Shown here piece by piece: positions 36,784 through 48,130 of a DNA stretch of 64,000 bases. Position 1 is the stretch's first letter. Every line of letters starts with the position of its first letter. Where the stretch lies: contig JAQOTA010000071.1 in assembly GCA_029532415.1 (NCBI GenBank), positions 496,001 to 560,000 of the forward strand. Reading direction: 5' to 3'. The notes under the pieces are model-generated. The model was not told where the DNA came from and made no database searches. It saw only the letters and a list, made by a program, of their open reading frames with translations. This DNA is from Marasmius tenuissimus. Taxonomy: Eukaryota; Basidiomycota; Agaricomycetes; Agaricales; Marasmiaceae. A program made the position numbers and the translations under genes.

Positions 36784-38300
36784 TTAGGTCTCCTTCGTGA
36801 AGTGGCGAACCTCTACTCGATGAGACCATTCCTTCCTTGCGTCTTTCCTTGCAGCATCCATGTACTTGTTTCCTTCAGCTTGCTGCTTTGCTGACTCTCT
36901 CACCCTCGCTACATGGAAGCCTGGGTGTAGCTCCAGCAGCTTGTTGGTGAGGCTTTCTTTTCCTTTCTCTACTTTTGAGATGGCCCCCCCAACGATCTAA
37001 TGGAAATCCTCCTCTTTTGCATCCAGATAGAACGTATGGATCCGACGAACAAGCTTTCCAGTGTGTTCGTTGCCCGTTGTCACCACCATCAGCGTGTTTT
37101 CGGTACTGGGTTTGATGGGGTCTTTCGACCGAACGATGAACTTATGGGAAATGGTGTGTGTGACTGCAGTCATTCCTCCCCCTGTGTTGTATTCAACGAC
37201 AACACCTTGAGGTTTAGACGTAGGCTTGACATAGATGGGTTTGCCCTCAGAATCGTGAGTCCCGCCAGTGATTGTCACCTCGATCCACAGACCAGCAAGT
37301 TTCAGACTGAGGATCCAGTGGTCGTGTTCTGTTGGTGCTAGCTCCCCCATAGGGTTCCATGGGTCGGAAGAGTGCCAAGAAAAACATGGAGAATGGGGAG
37401 GAGGTGTAGGGGGGTGAGGGTGAGGAGTTCGGGGGTTTAAAACCGGAAGCCTGTCGAACCTCGAGAGGTAAGCGGTTGGGTTGATAGCTGGCTGGGGAAA
37501 ATCTGGACAGAGGTACCAGACCTTGTGGGTATGGTCCATCGGACGCCAAAGGTTGAGTTGCTGGAAGGTTTTGAGTTCGACTACATCCTTGTAATCGATT
37601 CTCTCAATGGGGGCTTCCCAACCTGCTAGCATGATGTCAAGTTTGACATCAAGCAGCAAACCAGATTTGACTGAGCTGAGGTCGGCCTCTGGTGACATGT
37701 CAATGTCCAGCAGGGACCAGTCGACATGTACAGTTCGGATTATCCCTGTAGAACCCTTGCAATGAGAGCCTATAACCAAAATGTTTGCCCCAACCCAGGG
37801 CCCACAAAGACCGGTGTACATAGGTTGTGTACCAGTCTCTTCTGGACCCAGATCGGGGCCCATTACTTCCTCAATGGGCTTGTCTATCTGTGGGGTAGGT
37901 TCGGTAGTTGGGTCGACAGAGGGTTCGGTAGTAGGGTTGGTAATAGGTTCGTTGGAGGATTCAGTAGTAGGCTCAGGAGAGGGCTCGGGCGTAGCGTCGT
38001 CAGTTCGAGGAGAACTGCATGCACCTCCAGCAAGCAAACTGGCAGTGACCACGTCGGCGATGACTCTGGCAGTGTCCCAGTTGATCTCTCAGAAGTGATC
38101 AGATGCTCAAATCTTGTCGATAACATCTGATTGGAAGTCTCTTTTTCGTCTTTCTGCCTGCTCTCTTTCTCGCTCAACCGCTGCAGCATTTGCATCCTCC
38201 CAATCTTTGTCATCTCTGCGATACAAAACTAGTCTTGAAGAGCCTTCCTCGTCAGTGCGTAGTAATCTTGGCTAGAGTATAAAAATTCAGTAACGTCATG
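36784..38300 (-). pseudogene. KOW-motif-like transposon-borne protein gene
   Basis: Minus strand. The N-terminal part reads DDKDWEDANAAAVERERE ... INWDTARVIADVVTASLLAG, interrupted by two TGA codons. An acidic Pro/Glu/Thr repeat region (PEPSPEPTTESSNEPI...) follows. Then CGPWVGANILVIGSHCKGSTGIIRTV, which fits a KOW motif (found in Spt5/NusG and ribosomal proteins, binding nucleic acid or protein). Downstream: YKDVVELKTFQQLNLW, HDHWILSLKLAGLWIEV, TLMVVTTGNEHTGKLVRRIH, then a TAG in place of probable Gln, and in the same frame KLLELHPGFHVARVRE ... MDAARKDARKEW. Stop at 36784-36786. I know related proteins from many Agaricomycetes, near transposons, without a function. At least three in-frame stops make this copy non-functional. 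Confidence 0.6.
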
Positions 38301-38380
38301 GTTTATATGGGTTTCAGTATGCTCACCATTTCAACAGGTGCGTGTATGAACATTTGAAGGGCTCTGAACTGAGTGGGTGA

Positions 38381-39014
38381 TGCCTGGCCTGTGTTAGAAA
38401 GACAAACTGTCAGCATCATTGCTGCAGTTTTCATTTCGGAGAGCATGAAAAGGAAATTAGACGGGCTTTTTTGCCTCTTAGACAACCGTACAGCATTTAA
38501 AACTTTTGATTTAATTGTATATCTATGTTGTATGTATTGTAGCTACAGTAAACGAAGAGAAACGTACCGTGTTGAAGTGACTCAACCACAATGGTGGTGG
38601 TTCTGAGTCAAGCCGGGCATGAGGCGCCCAAACACGCGCGTGGGTCTGTTATTTGACGAGCCAAACAAAGAAATCTGCACAAGTGCCTTGGAAGCGCCTG
38701 GTCAGACAAACGCCCAGGGCACTTGCGCAGATTTCTTTGCCAGATGCTGGATTGAACCAGTGCCGCTTGGCACAGGGACCTGGTCTGCCTCTCTTGACAC
38801 TCAACCACCACCATCGTGGTTGAGTCCTTCAACACGGTAAGTTTTAATCTTTTTATCATACATATAGTATATAGGACCATGAACATAAGAATTGTAACTA
38901 TCCATTGAGTCTCAAGAAGGGCAAAAAGCCCATTAAGATCACTTTTCATTGAATCTCAACTGAAAAACCGCAGCAACGATGCTGGCGATTTGTCTTTCTA
39001 ACACAGGCCAGGCA
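38381..39014. repeat. 634-bp long inverted repeat (foldback element)
   Basis: The two halves are imperfect reverse complements over most of their length. The outer 26 bp are perfect (beginning TGCCTGGCCTGTGTTAG) and an inner perfect block, ACCGTGTTGAAG, lies near 38,566 and 38,830. Even the central part folds (AGAAATCTGCACAAGTGCC against GGCACTTGCGCAGATTTCT). No target duplication is evident and no ORF is carried. It sits just upstream of the transposase gene, where its transcript would form a long hairpin. Confidence 0.8.
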
Positions 39015-39126
39015 GGACTACATCCTGTTCAGCAAGTCTCCAATATTACTCAGGACTACACTCAGAGCCACCAGTGAGTATAATCAAACAAATGGTTCAA
39101 TTATAATCTCACAATCTATCTACAGT

Positions 39127-42100
39127 GCCAGTCTGTGATCGTTGCGGTTGGTGAACCACCAAATCCGGAGGCCTCAGAATACATTAATCAAGGTGCAGGA
39201 AGCAGAACTTGATGTCCGCACAGGACGATGAAGTTATGGCTTTGGCCCGATCCTTGAAGTTGTGAAAGGTAGCCAAAAAGAAGGCACCGGCGAACGACAA
39301 GAACCTTCAAACTCCTGGAGTTGGACCTATGAATGACTGGGATCTTCAGACTCCTGGAGCAGGACCCTTGAACGCTCCTGCACCATTGGGGGATACCCCG
39401 AACCTACGACGTATCAGAAGGAAGAGAGCTCTTCCTTGTTTTGAGGATTTCGAGATCTCCAGCGTATCTGCAATTGTTTGGAGGAGTCAAGGAGAAACGT
39501 TGGCACCTCTATCAGCTCTAGCCACACCGCTGCATGTGCCTTCTCCTCTGCCCCGAATACCTTCGCCACCACCAGAACCTCAGGGCCAACCAGAAGCAGG
39601 CCCGCCACCACCAGTACCATGACCGACTGTTATTCAAGCTTATTACAAGACAAAGCCCAACGAGCTCCGTATCTTTCGTGTTTATGATGCGAAAGAACCA
39701 TTGAGATACCCAGATGATTCACAATTCGTGACCTCTCCCAACTTTGTGTCGAACAAACATCCAGACACCTCCACCAGGGTCCAGAAGACCATGGCTTTGA
39801 GTGAAAAGACGACGCCTGGTCAGAAGAAAGAGACTCCGGAAGCTCCACCTCCCTACGCACCCCTGCCGAACGCGTCAACGTGCAAGTTGTTCCAATGGGT
39901 GTATGAATCGAACGGTATTACAGAGGGCTCACTCGATAACTTGGTCCACTACGTCATTCTACAGCCTGATTTCAACCCTAGCCATTTCAAAAACTTCAGC
40001 GCGAAGCGCAAGCTCAAGAAATTAGACGCCCTTCTTCCATCCTCCCAGGGAAAAACACCTGAAATTTTGACAAAACCCAGCCTTTTCTGGAAAAAGAAGA
40101 CGACTGACCCCAGGCCCAAGGCTTCAAAAACTCCTCCTTTCAATTTCGACAACTCTATATGGTGTCAGGGGAAAATCTCCATCCCCATGCCATGCGTTGG
40201 ACACAAACACCAATCCGAGTCTGACACACCTCAGCTCGTCATTGACAATGTTTGGTATTGGAAGCCGACAACCATCATCAAGTCCCTTGTCCAAGACAAT
40301 GAGTTTTACAAGCTCCACCTGCGGCCATACAAGGAGTTTTGGGTCGACCCCAGCACCTTGCGACTGAATGGTACTCAACGCATCTACGGAGAGGCGTTCA
40401 CTTCCAATCGAGCTATTCACATTGAATGTGAAGAGCTTGAGCGACTGGAAAAGTTGGGGGTCAACGATGATTTGGAGACTGTTGTCATTTGGATGATGAT
40501 GGCTTCCGACTCAACCCATCTTGCGAATTTTGGCACAGCATCGTCATGGCCGATATACATGTACCTTGGCAACCACACCAAGTACAAGCAAGGGCACCCG
40601 AAGTTCTTCACTGCCCACCACCTTGCCTACATTCCCCAGGTATCCTTTTTCATGTTTTTTTTTCCACGTTCATTTGAATGCTCATCTCTTCGTCTCAGAT
40701 ACCAGATATGATACAAGATGTGTACCGCAAAGCTTACGGTTGCGCTCCTTCAGATGATGTCATGAAACATCTGAAACGGGAGGTGATGCAGGCCATCTGG
40801 GACCTGATTATGGATAAAGATTTTCTCAATGCATAAGAGAAATCTATGGTCATCAAGTGTGCTGACAAGGTCAAGAGGAGGTTTCTCCCAGAGTTCTTCT
40901 CCTACTCGGCAGACTACCCTGAGAAGTAAGCCTTTTTGTTCTATCTCTTATCTGAAGACTCACGCCTTGTCAGGATCGCTGTAGTGTGTGTCAAGTACCT
41001 CGGGAACTGCCTCTGCGTCTGCTGCATTATTGAGAAGAGCCAGGTGCAACATATGGGCACCAAACTCAATATGCGGTGCCAGATACAACTAAAGCGCATC
41101 GACAACGAGCGCTGCCAGAAAGCAGTGAATGATGCCTGCTGGCATATCTTTGTGGATGGCTGGAGTGTAGAGTGTGACCCTGTGAAGCATTTGCTTGATG
41201 ACCACTCTTTGATCCCTACATGGGTAAGTTTCCCTCATGTTCAACAATGGACAAAAGCTGAACGATTGACAGAATGCATTCTCGACCAAACTACTACCTT
41301 TTGGATTTGACCTCTACCTCCTACTCATGATTGATCTCCTTCACGAGTTTGAGCTCGGAGTGTGAAAGGCAGTCTTGACGCATCTGATACAGTTGCATTA
41401 CGCGCAAAGGAAGAAAAAGAAAAAAGATCAGGGGGTTGATGTTATGGACAAACGGTAAGCCCTATTCCGATTGTTTTCCTTTCGTTTCTTACCCCACAAC
41501 CACAGCTTCCGCTGTGTCCCGACATTTGGTCGCAACACGATCCGTCGCTTTCACAACAACGTCTCCCAGATGAAGAAGTTGGCGGCCAGAGACTTCGAGG
41601 ATATCTTACAGGTATGTAGTCCGAGTCTCATATGCATTGGCCCCGACTCACAATCTACAGTGTGCAATGCCTTGCTTTGAAGGCCTATTTGACGATCCGG
41701 TCGTCGACAAGATGGTGCAGGACCTTCTGTTTGACCTCGCAACTTGGCATGCCTATGCCAAGCTACAACTCCATACCGATTCGACTGTCGTCTCTTTCGA
41801 GGATGTGACCTCAAGGTTGGGGAAGAGTCTGAGGAAGTTTGCAAAGGATTCCAACAAATTTGAGACCACAGAGACTCCACGAGAGGTAGAGGCTTGGGGA
41901 CAACATGCAGTAGCAGCGGCCAAATGAAAGGCTGATGGATCTGGTACCGCACCAAAGAAGTCTGGAGCCTGGGTCAAGAAGTTCAGCCTCGCAACTGCCA
42001 AACTCCATTTCCTTGGAGACTACCTGAGCGCCATCAAGGAGTATGGTACAACTGACTCGTACACGACCGGCAACGTAAGTTACTCATTCATTCTCGCGAA

Positions 42101-44268
42101 TCATGTGCTAACCAGCCTTTAGAGTGAATGCCAACACCAGGAGGTGAAGTCCTTCTATCGAAGGATGAACAAGCAGAAGCACAGCCTCCAGATTGTCTGT
42201 CATGAAGGCCGGAAACATGTATTAAACTCTATCAAGACTCACGTCCCGATCGTGCCCAGACAGAAACGGATAAGGAAGAAGAAGCGACTACTCGCTGCCG
42301 GCCAAGAACCTCTGACAAAGACAGATCTGAACATACACCACCACACCTCAGCGGGCACAGAACACCGCGTCCTGTTGTCTGACATCAACTGGATCGACAA
42401 GGGAGAGAACCGCGAGTTCGAGGAGGATATGGCAACCAGGGTAGGTCTTATTCACCTCTCTGGAGTTCACATCATCTGACAAGGGTCCTAGGACTTCACA
42501 CCAAAGCTGAAGGACCATCTTCTCCACCGGCTGCTGGGGCCTGACTCCAAGACGGAGTACATCACTGACGAACGCTCACAGCTCACATTCACGAACGACA
42601 CCGTCTTTGCGCACAAAATGATCTGGTTCAACTACAATACGTACAACCGGCAGTGAGGCCAAGATTCCATCAACAGTCGCCTCCATCCCGACATCTACAC
42701 ACTCTCACCAGACACTGTCGGCAATGACTGTTACATCCATGCATCTTACCCTGGTCTATCTCACCTAGTCACATCACACTTGGCTAGTCACATCACCTCC
42801 AGACCCATTCCGGGTACTTCCGGGCTATTATTCTAGTCCATTCCAACACCATTCCATCCCCGGCACTCAACCTTCACCTCCGCATTTCAGTCTCTTACAC
42901 CAAGTCCATCCCCGGAACCTCTACTACTTCCGCCTCCGCTTCCGGGACTCTTTCACCTTTCATTCTGACTTGTTCTGACTTACTTATCTCCGACTTCCGA
43001 GATATTCCCATGCTCACTTATTCTATTCATATCTTCATTCCATCATGCACTTATTCATTTCCAGTTCATTTCCCTTCCGGTACATTTCTCCCCGTATTTG
43101 ACTTCCATATGATACATCAACCTTTCCCGCACTTGACTGACTTATGATTCATTCATTTACTATAACCCTATATAAGCTCTATACTTCTATCCTGTATCAG
43201 AAGACTCGAAATCAACCAGAATCAACCAGGTTTCAACCAGGACTCACCTGGATACTTCTCTATCATGTCTTTCCTTCTCTCTTGCAACTTGTCTTCTTAG
43301 TCTAGTAGAAGGACAGCTCAGTTCATGGTGCTGTTGGCAAAACCTTCAGCTACTGTCTGCTCTAGATCCGTTGCTCCCACACTCCTTCATCTTATCTCTT
43401 TCCTATCCATCTATCCGACAGCATATAAAATCCCATATCTTATCTTATCCCTATCCGATCCGCACAATCCTAACAATGACAGCCAACACCCTTACCAGTA
43501 CGCTCAGGTGATAGGCACCTTTCACACTCATGTTTGTTTGGAGCCCTCAGTTCTAACAAAAAAGGTGCCTATCACCCAACATGTAGAGTTTCTCTGGGTT
43601 TGCTGGTACCAGATCAACTCAACCTACAGATCCGGCTTTTGTGCCAAATGCCTATACCGTCTCTTCTTCCCTCCTCCAGAAGATGCTAATGCCTTTGGCT
43701 TTGTCGACCCTGCAGATGTCATTTGCGGTGCCCATATCATCCCTGCGTTCAACCATGGCCCATCCGAGACTGGCAAGAGATTGGCACCCACATCGCTGGC
43801 ACAACAGCTGATGTCGCTGAACTCTAGCGGAAAGAGAGAGCTTGAGGAAGATGACTGGAAATTTTACTATGTCGGAATGTAAGTGATCAGTCGTGAGCTC
43901 AAGCCCAAACTCACCTTCATTGTAGGTTCGCCAATCGTGACACAGTGATGAGATTTTGTGGGGGTGGGGTCGGACATCCCCAATTCCATGAATATCTCCG
44001 GTATTTCGAGAAAGACACAGGGCTCGATACGCAGGTCCTACTTCGTTATGACACCAACAGGGAGGAGGTTGTTCCATCTGCTGATGATGACGGCAATCCC
44101 GTTGACAAAGAGGAGGAGGTAGTGAGGCAAGGTGACAATCAGGAGGATGATTCTTTGGGATCTGAAGATTGGGTCATGTCCCCTGTGCCTTCAGAGTGTA
44201 GCAACGAAGATGAGGTTGATGGTGCCATGGACAAAGACGACAAGGACATGGAGCATGCTGTGCTGTAA
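39127..44268 (+). pseudogene. Plavaka-type transposase
   Basis: Exons with GT-AG introns carry the blocks I know from Plavaka-type (CACTA/Mirage/Chapaev group) transposases. An N-terminal zinc-finger-like C-x2-C...H-x3-C (Cys codons at 39134 and 39143, His at 39182, Cys at 39194) is followed by SLDNLVHYVILQPDFNPSHF, DSTHLANFGTASSWPIYMYLG and AHHLAYIP. Then FFSYSADYPEK, LLHEFELGV, PTFGRNTIRRFHNN, KKLAARDFEDILQ and DLLFDLATWHAYAKL. The C-terminal part has DFTPKLKDHLLHRLLG, QHPYQYAQVIGTFH, EFLWVCW, FGFVDPADVICGAHIIPAF, FANRDTVMRFCGGGVGH and an acidic tail. In-frame stops are at 39152, 39185, 40834, 41363, 41925 and 42654. A solo LTR interrupts at 42729-43475. The copy cannot make active transposase. 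Confidence 0.8.
42724..43480 (+). mobile_element. Solo LTR (747 bp) inside the transposase gene
   Basis: Element 42729-43475 begins TGTTACATCCATGC and ends CACAATCCTAACA, flanked by ATGAC at 42724-42728 and 43476-43480. Its ends match those of the gypsy LTR at 53490-54205 (reverse strand), so it belongs to the same or a sister gypsy family. A TATA-like CTATATAAGC lies near 43,170. Removing it with one ATGAC joins VGND to SQHPYQYAQ in frame. Confidence 0.85.
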
Positions 44269-44547
44269 TTTTGATGTCTACTGTCATTTAGCTACTTTGA
44301 AACCCCTTGGTTGACGTCTGGCCTCTTCACGGCCCAAGGGACTAGTAGACGTGCCCTGCACGTTGAAGCTAACAGACGTCAGATTCTCATAGTCTCATGT
44401 GTGATATGGTAAGTTCTATCGTGTCCGTTTGATTCTACTTCACTGAATTCTCTGTTACAGTCGGGAAACACACTGTATACAGATACAACTCGCTAATGAT
44501 ACATCAAGAAATGATAACGATACAACAAGAAATTATCTACAAACGGC

Positions 44548-45345
44548 CTAGACCACCCATTGGCTCCTCCCCACCAGTTTATCAACACGGTCCTGGTCCT
44601 TGATCAGCGGTGCAATGACATCCCTGAAGGTTTTCGGAGCGCTGGACAGCAAGAAAATTTTGTTATGGGTGCGCCCGCAATTGGTGCATACTTTGCATGG
44701 CCTTGACATGCAAATCTTCTCCAATGCAGCGTGAACAAGACGTTCTACAAATAGGTAAGAGCCTCACTATTCCTCAGGATATGAAGGAAAACTCACCAAC
44801 GGAATGGCAGTTTTCGACCTGGATGGGTGTGTACCATGTGTGCGTCTGGGAACGGCACTGCTGCCTCTACTCCGTTTCCCGACGCTGAGGATCCACTGTT
44901 CGGCCAACTTTGAACGCGGTGGTGTCGGTGACGTCGGAATAGTCCACTCCATCAATCTGGAAAGTGTAAAAAAATCCCTCTCCCTCAGAATGCGAATGAC
45001 CTTTCTTGATCACGGTGTGGGTCTTCAACCATGACTTGAGGTCTAGGATAGAGGTAAGTCCGTTACAATCGTTGACGAATTGACGTTTAATCCACTCTCA
45101 TCTTCAAAAGATGACGCTGTGCATGTTGATTGGTAGGGGGATTCGTCATTGATGGAAAAGCAGCTTATGCTGAATGGCGTCGGGGCTGCAGCTGCAACAT
45201 TCATCGTCTTCGTTATCATCAGAGGTTGGATTTGGGAGGCTGGTGATGCTAGTTGTTGATTCGTGAACGTCAAAGGTTGAATATGAGATGCTGGTAGTGG
45301 TGAAGGGGGACAGGATGGCCAAGGCAGCTTACAGACACACAACGT
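44548..45345 (-). pseudogene. GIY-YIG / T5orf172-like protein gene
   Basis: Minus strand. The frame GFFYTFQIDGVDYSDVTDTTAFKVGRTVDPQRRETE is followed by TAG (probably a changed Trp codon) and, in the same frame, RQQCRS ... NCHSVERLVHAALEKICM across an intron of about 50 nt. Then comes the metal-site-like CKVCTNCGRTHNKIFLL and a stop at 44548-44550. The order 'Y-x-F ... KVGRT ... QC ... ERLVH ... CxxCGxxHxxIF' is that of the T5orf172/DUF1766 branch of GIY-YIG-related proteins common in basidiomycetes. GIY-YIG folds include nucleases; activity of this branch is not established to my knowledge. The 5' exons (Pro/Ser rich, about 45,043-45,345) are less certain. Confidence 0.6.
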
Positions 45346-46068
45346 CAGTGTTCTGAGTCGTCAAAGATACGGTTTAGGGACTCACCAAAGCCCAGTAACC
45401 TCCCTGAACCTCAAATTTGTCTCCCAATCGAAGATGGACCAAGTTTTGGTAGAGAAAAAGGTTGATTTTGGTTGAAAATGGGTTTGGAGCTGTATTGATG
45501 AGCGGTTTGTCAGATATGCAATCCTGAGCAAGATCAGGAAGGAAAATACTCACTAAAGGTCCCTCAGACCCTGCAGGTTCAAGGGTGGTTGCAGATGGAG
45601 GCAGGAGGAGTCACTGATGAGGGTGGAAGTGGGAGGAAAGGAGAAATTGACAAACTTTCCCGGGCTTCTGATGAGGTAAGCCATTTTCTCGTGTCGGAAG
45701 CTCACTCATTCAACCACATCTCCCTTAGAACGTCAAAGCGTAGCCTCGCGAATATGGAAATCAGGCGCCGGACTCTCATATATGATAAAAAAATATGTTT
45801 ATGTCGGCTGGGACCTCTTATTTGTACTTTTTGTCACTTATTTCAAAATAGAGACGCGTTTTTCTTCCAAAATTTGCCGTGAAAGACCCTCTCAGCTGTC
45901 GAAACTCATCGGAAAGTCCTTGGTACGAGTAGAATACACTAAAAGCTACAGAACGTGAGGGGAATTGTGAAAACTGGTAAGGGTATCAACATTCGTTGGT
46001 ATGTCTATCAGCTATACTAACTGGTTCGTATATCCAATAGTCCTTGGGAACCCCAAAACGCGTCGTAA

Positions 46069-46096
46069 CCGCCCAAAACTGGTTAAAACCCTCTTG
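46069..46096 (-). repeat. Right subterminal repeat of the 15.2-kb element
   Basis: Inverted partner of the copy at 31445-31470. The surrounding 45,900-46,250 holds no gene and contains related short strings such as GAGTTTTAACGAGTTTTGG and AAGTTTTAACCG. Confidence 0.5.
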
Positions 46097-46379
46097 GAAC
46101 GTCCCAGAATCAGGTTCAACGTGTCTCGTTCATCATGACAAGTTTGTCGGGGCACAACCCCGGATATCAATGTGAGGAGTTTTAACGAGTTTTGGCAAAG
46201 TTTTAACCGTGTAACAGCTGTGTTCTGATACTATTACAGCCACCCGCAATTGTGTAAACGTGTTGCGGGACTTGTACCAAGCTACAACACTCTTCAAATT
46301 CACTACTATCGGATCGGTGTATTTTACTTACGCCAATCCATTCTACCTAGGTCTCAACCTTTCTGGTATTTTGCTGATG

Positions 46380-47690
46380 ACCATTTCCAGGAGGTGTCCA
46401 GCAGCACCGAGTACAGTGAAGTGCACTTTCTGAATCCCTGGCCGTCTCCAGCCAAGCTCGAAGCTTTGGTTGAGTGTAGCGGTGACCAGTTTGCCTACGC
46501 AGCAACTGCCGTCAAGTGCATCAAAGGCACGTTCAAGGATCCGATTTGGCAGCTCCGTAGCATCCTCAACAATACTCCCCCTCGTTGACCAGGTACATCT
46601 CCTTACCACCAGCTCAATGCGCTATACAAGTTTATACTCAGTGATACCCCGCGTCACAAGGAAGTTCAGAATATTCTTGCGGTTACCATCATACTTCCTG
46701 ACTACCTGGAACCAACTCCAGTACATCTTGAACTGCTTCTGGGTCTGGCCATGGGACAAGTAGCTCTGAAGTTGTGCGGGATGCACTCGGTGTTGGATAT
46801 TGGCAACTGGGGGGGATCAAATTTGCCCCGTACCACACCTCATTCAGAGATTATCTAGTTGACCAGACACGCTCGTGTCATTTCTACATCGACATCGATA
46901 CCCAGAAGCTTTTCATTATGCATGAGTGGCTCCAGAAACTCACCACAAGCAAGATACGGACATACAGGTTTGGAGATGTTATCCTCCATTTTTGACCTTT
47001 CTAACATATTCATGCGTAGCAACAACCAACTCTGGAGCGAGGAAACCAAGACCTTCTTCACAAGGTGGATTGAGCTTTGCCTATCCATTTCCAAACCGAC
47101 TCGGAATTTATTGGATGATTTGTGGAACGTTGACCTCGCATCCACATATTGATATGTCAGAACCCCAGCTGGAATGACATATTTGAGAGACTGGCCCTGT
47201 CGGTGGGCAAAGATGTAAGTTTGATTGTCTGCTTTCCTTCATTTCGCTTGCAGCTTGAATGCATGCTTATGCTTCTTCAACGCTAGTATGATCCAGTGAT
47301 CGGCGAAATCAAATATCTGCACAGAGATGGAGGTCGGGGGAAGAATGTCAAAAATGCACAGAAATGTACATTCCAAGGCCTACAGATATCCTGGACCTGA
47401 ATCTGGTTTTCACAGTTATCTGGCCTACGGCAATGAGGTCGAGGCCCACAGTTGCAACATGGACTTGCAGCTTAGGTACTATCCCGTTGAGGGCCTCAAG
47501 CACAAGTTACAGCGTCACCCCAAGTACTTTCATCTCAAATGGCCTCCAGGTGTATCTCCACAGGGTGGTATCATGCATTGGGTCATCCAATGTGCCACAG
47601 CCTGCTGGTGGAGCACCAGACTAAACACATCCCAACCCAATGTTGGCCAAGCACCAGAAAATATGTCCATAGTTTATGATTGCTTGTGAG
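46380..47690 (+). pseudogene. NACHT NTPase gene, C-terminal part
   Basis: Continues the gene at 29369-31181 after the 15.2-kb insertion. It reads FQEVSSSTEYSEVHF.NPWPSPAKLEALVE, then SGDQFAYAATAVKCI, a TGA at 46586-46588 where the family usually has Arg or Pro after PP, SPYHQLNALYKFILS, MGQVALKLCGMHSVLDI, APYHTSFRDYLVD, FYIDIDTQKLFIMHEWLQKLT, and further stops after about 47,150. This is the conserved region downstream of NACHT in agaricomycete NLR-like proteins, including the ASFRDFL-type block. No WD40, ankyrin or TPR repeats are seen after it. The copia 5' LTR begins at 47698. Confidence 0.8.
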
Positions 47691-47697
47691 TGTTTAC

Positions 47698-47955
47698 TGT
47701 TGAATCTGGACTACCGGATATTTGGACCGTTGTATCGGGCCGTATCTATGCTTCAATCATTTCACTATGATCTATACTATTCCTAGTCACTCCCATTATA
47801 GTAGCTACAGCCACCTCTGTATAGTATATAAGTAGCTCTGTATCTACATGCAATACCAGGACTTTTACTACTTTTGTTGCTGCCTCTAAGCCTAACTCCA
47901 GGTGAGCCAGTCTGTCCCATGCTGCCACTGCGTGGGCAGGACCTCTGCCTCAACA
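47698..47955 (+). mobile_element. Copia 5' LTR
   Basis: 258 bp from TGTTGAATC to GCCTCAACA, with TATA-like GTATATAAG near 47,822. It is placed immediately before a primer-binding site and the copia gag-pol. The 3' LTR was not found, probably lost when downstream sequence was rearranged. Confidence 0.7.
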
Positions 47956-47974
47956 GGTTATGGGCCCCAGTGCC
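47956..47974 (+). promoter_or_regulatory. Primer-binding site of the copia element
   Basis: GGTTATGGGCCCCAGTGCC directly follows the LTR. It is complementary to the anticodon arm of initiator tRNA-Met (containing GGGGCCCATAACC), as in Drosophila copia, which is primed by a cleaved half-tRNA rather than by the tRNA 3' end. Confidence 0.65.
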
Positions 47975-48130
47975 CTATCAATGTGCCCTGCGATTGCAGC
48001 TCTCTAGGATGTGCACCTTTGCTGAGTGCTGCCTATGATGATGCGCTATTGTGGTCATTGCACTCGATAACCATCGTGACTGCTTAATTGCTGTCGTGAT
48101 GGGCAGACTGTTAACACTGGTTCTGGACCT

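Larger units (their letters stand above)
31182..46379 (+). mobile_element. 15.2-kb multi-gene DNA transposon of Plavaka type
   Basis: The element starts CATCAGCAAAATACC (31182-31196) and ends with its exact reverse complement (46365-46379). AC flanks both sides (31180-31181, 46380-46381), fitting a 2-bp target duplication. Beyond the first 15 bp the ends stay similar (WGAAMRGTTG). Deleting the element and one AC joins DIRRYYLHH to FQEVSSSTEYS in frame, exactly the length expected in a NACHT protein. Inverted subterminal repeats occur at 31445-31465 and 46072-46092. It carries a Plavaka-type transposase gene (plus strand) and three other genes (minus strand), all decayed. Nested insertions: R1 repeat, possibly the foldback, and a solo LTR. 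Plavaka elements belong to the CACTA/Mirage/Chapaev group. The boundaries and the frame restoration are seen directly; treating all internal genes as cargo is inference. Confidence 0.8.

Noticed and set aside
31177..46384. Alternative reading of the large element with 12-bp ends (CAGCAAAATACC) and an 8-bp duplication TCCACCAT/ATGACCAT
   Set aside because: It needs three mismatches in the duplication. A 15-bp perfect end with AC duplication explains the same bases without mismatch and restores the same frame.
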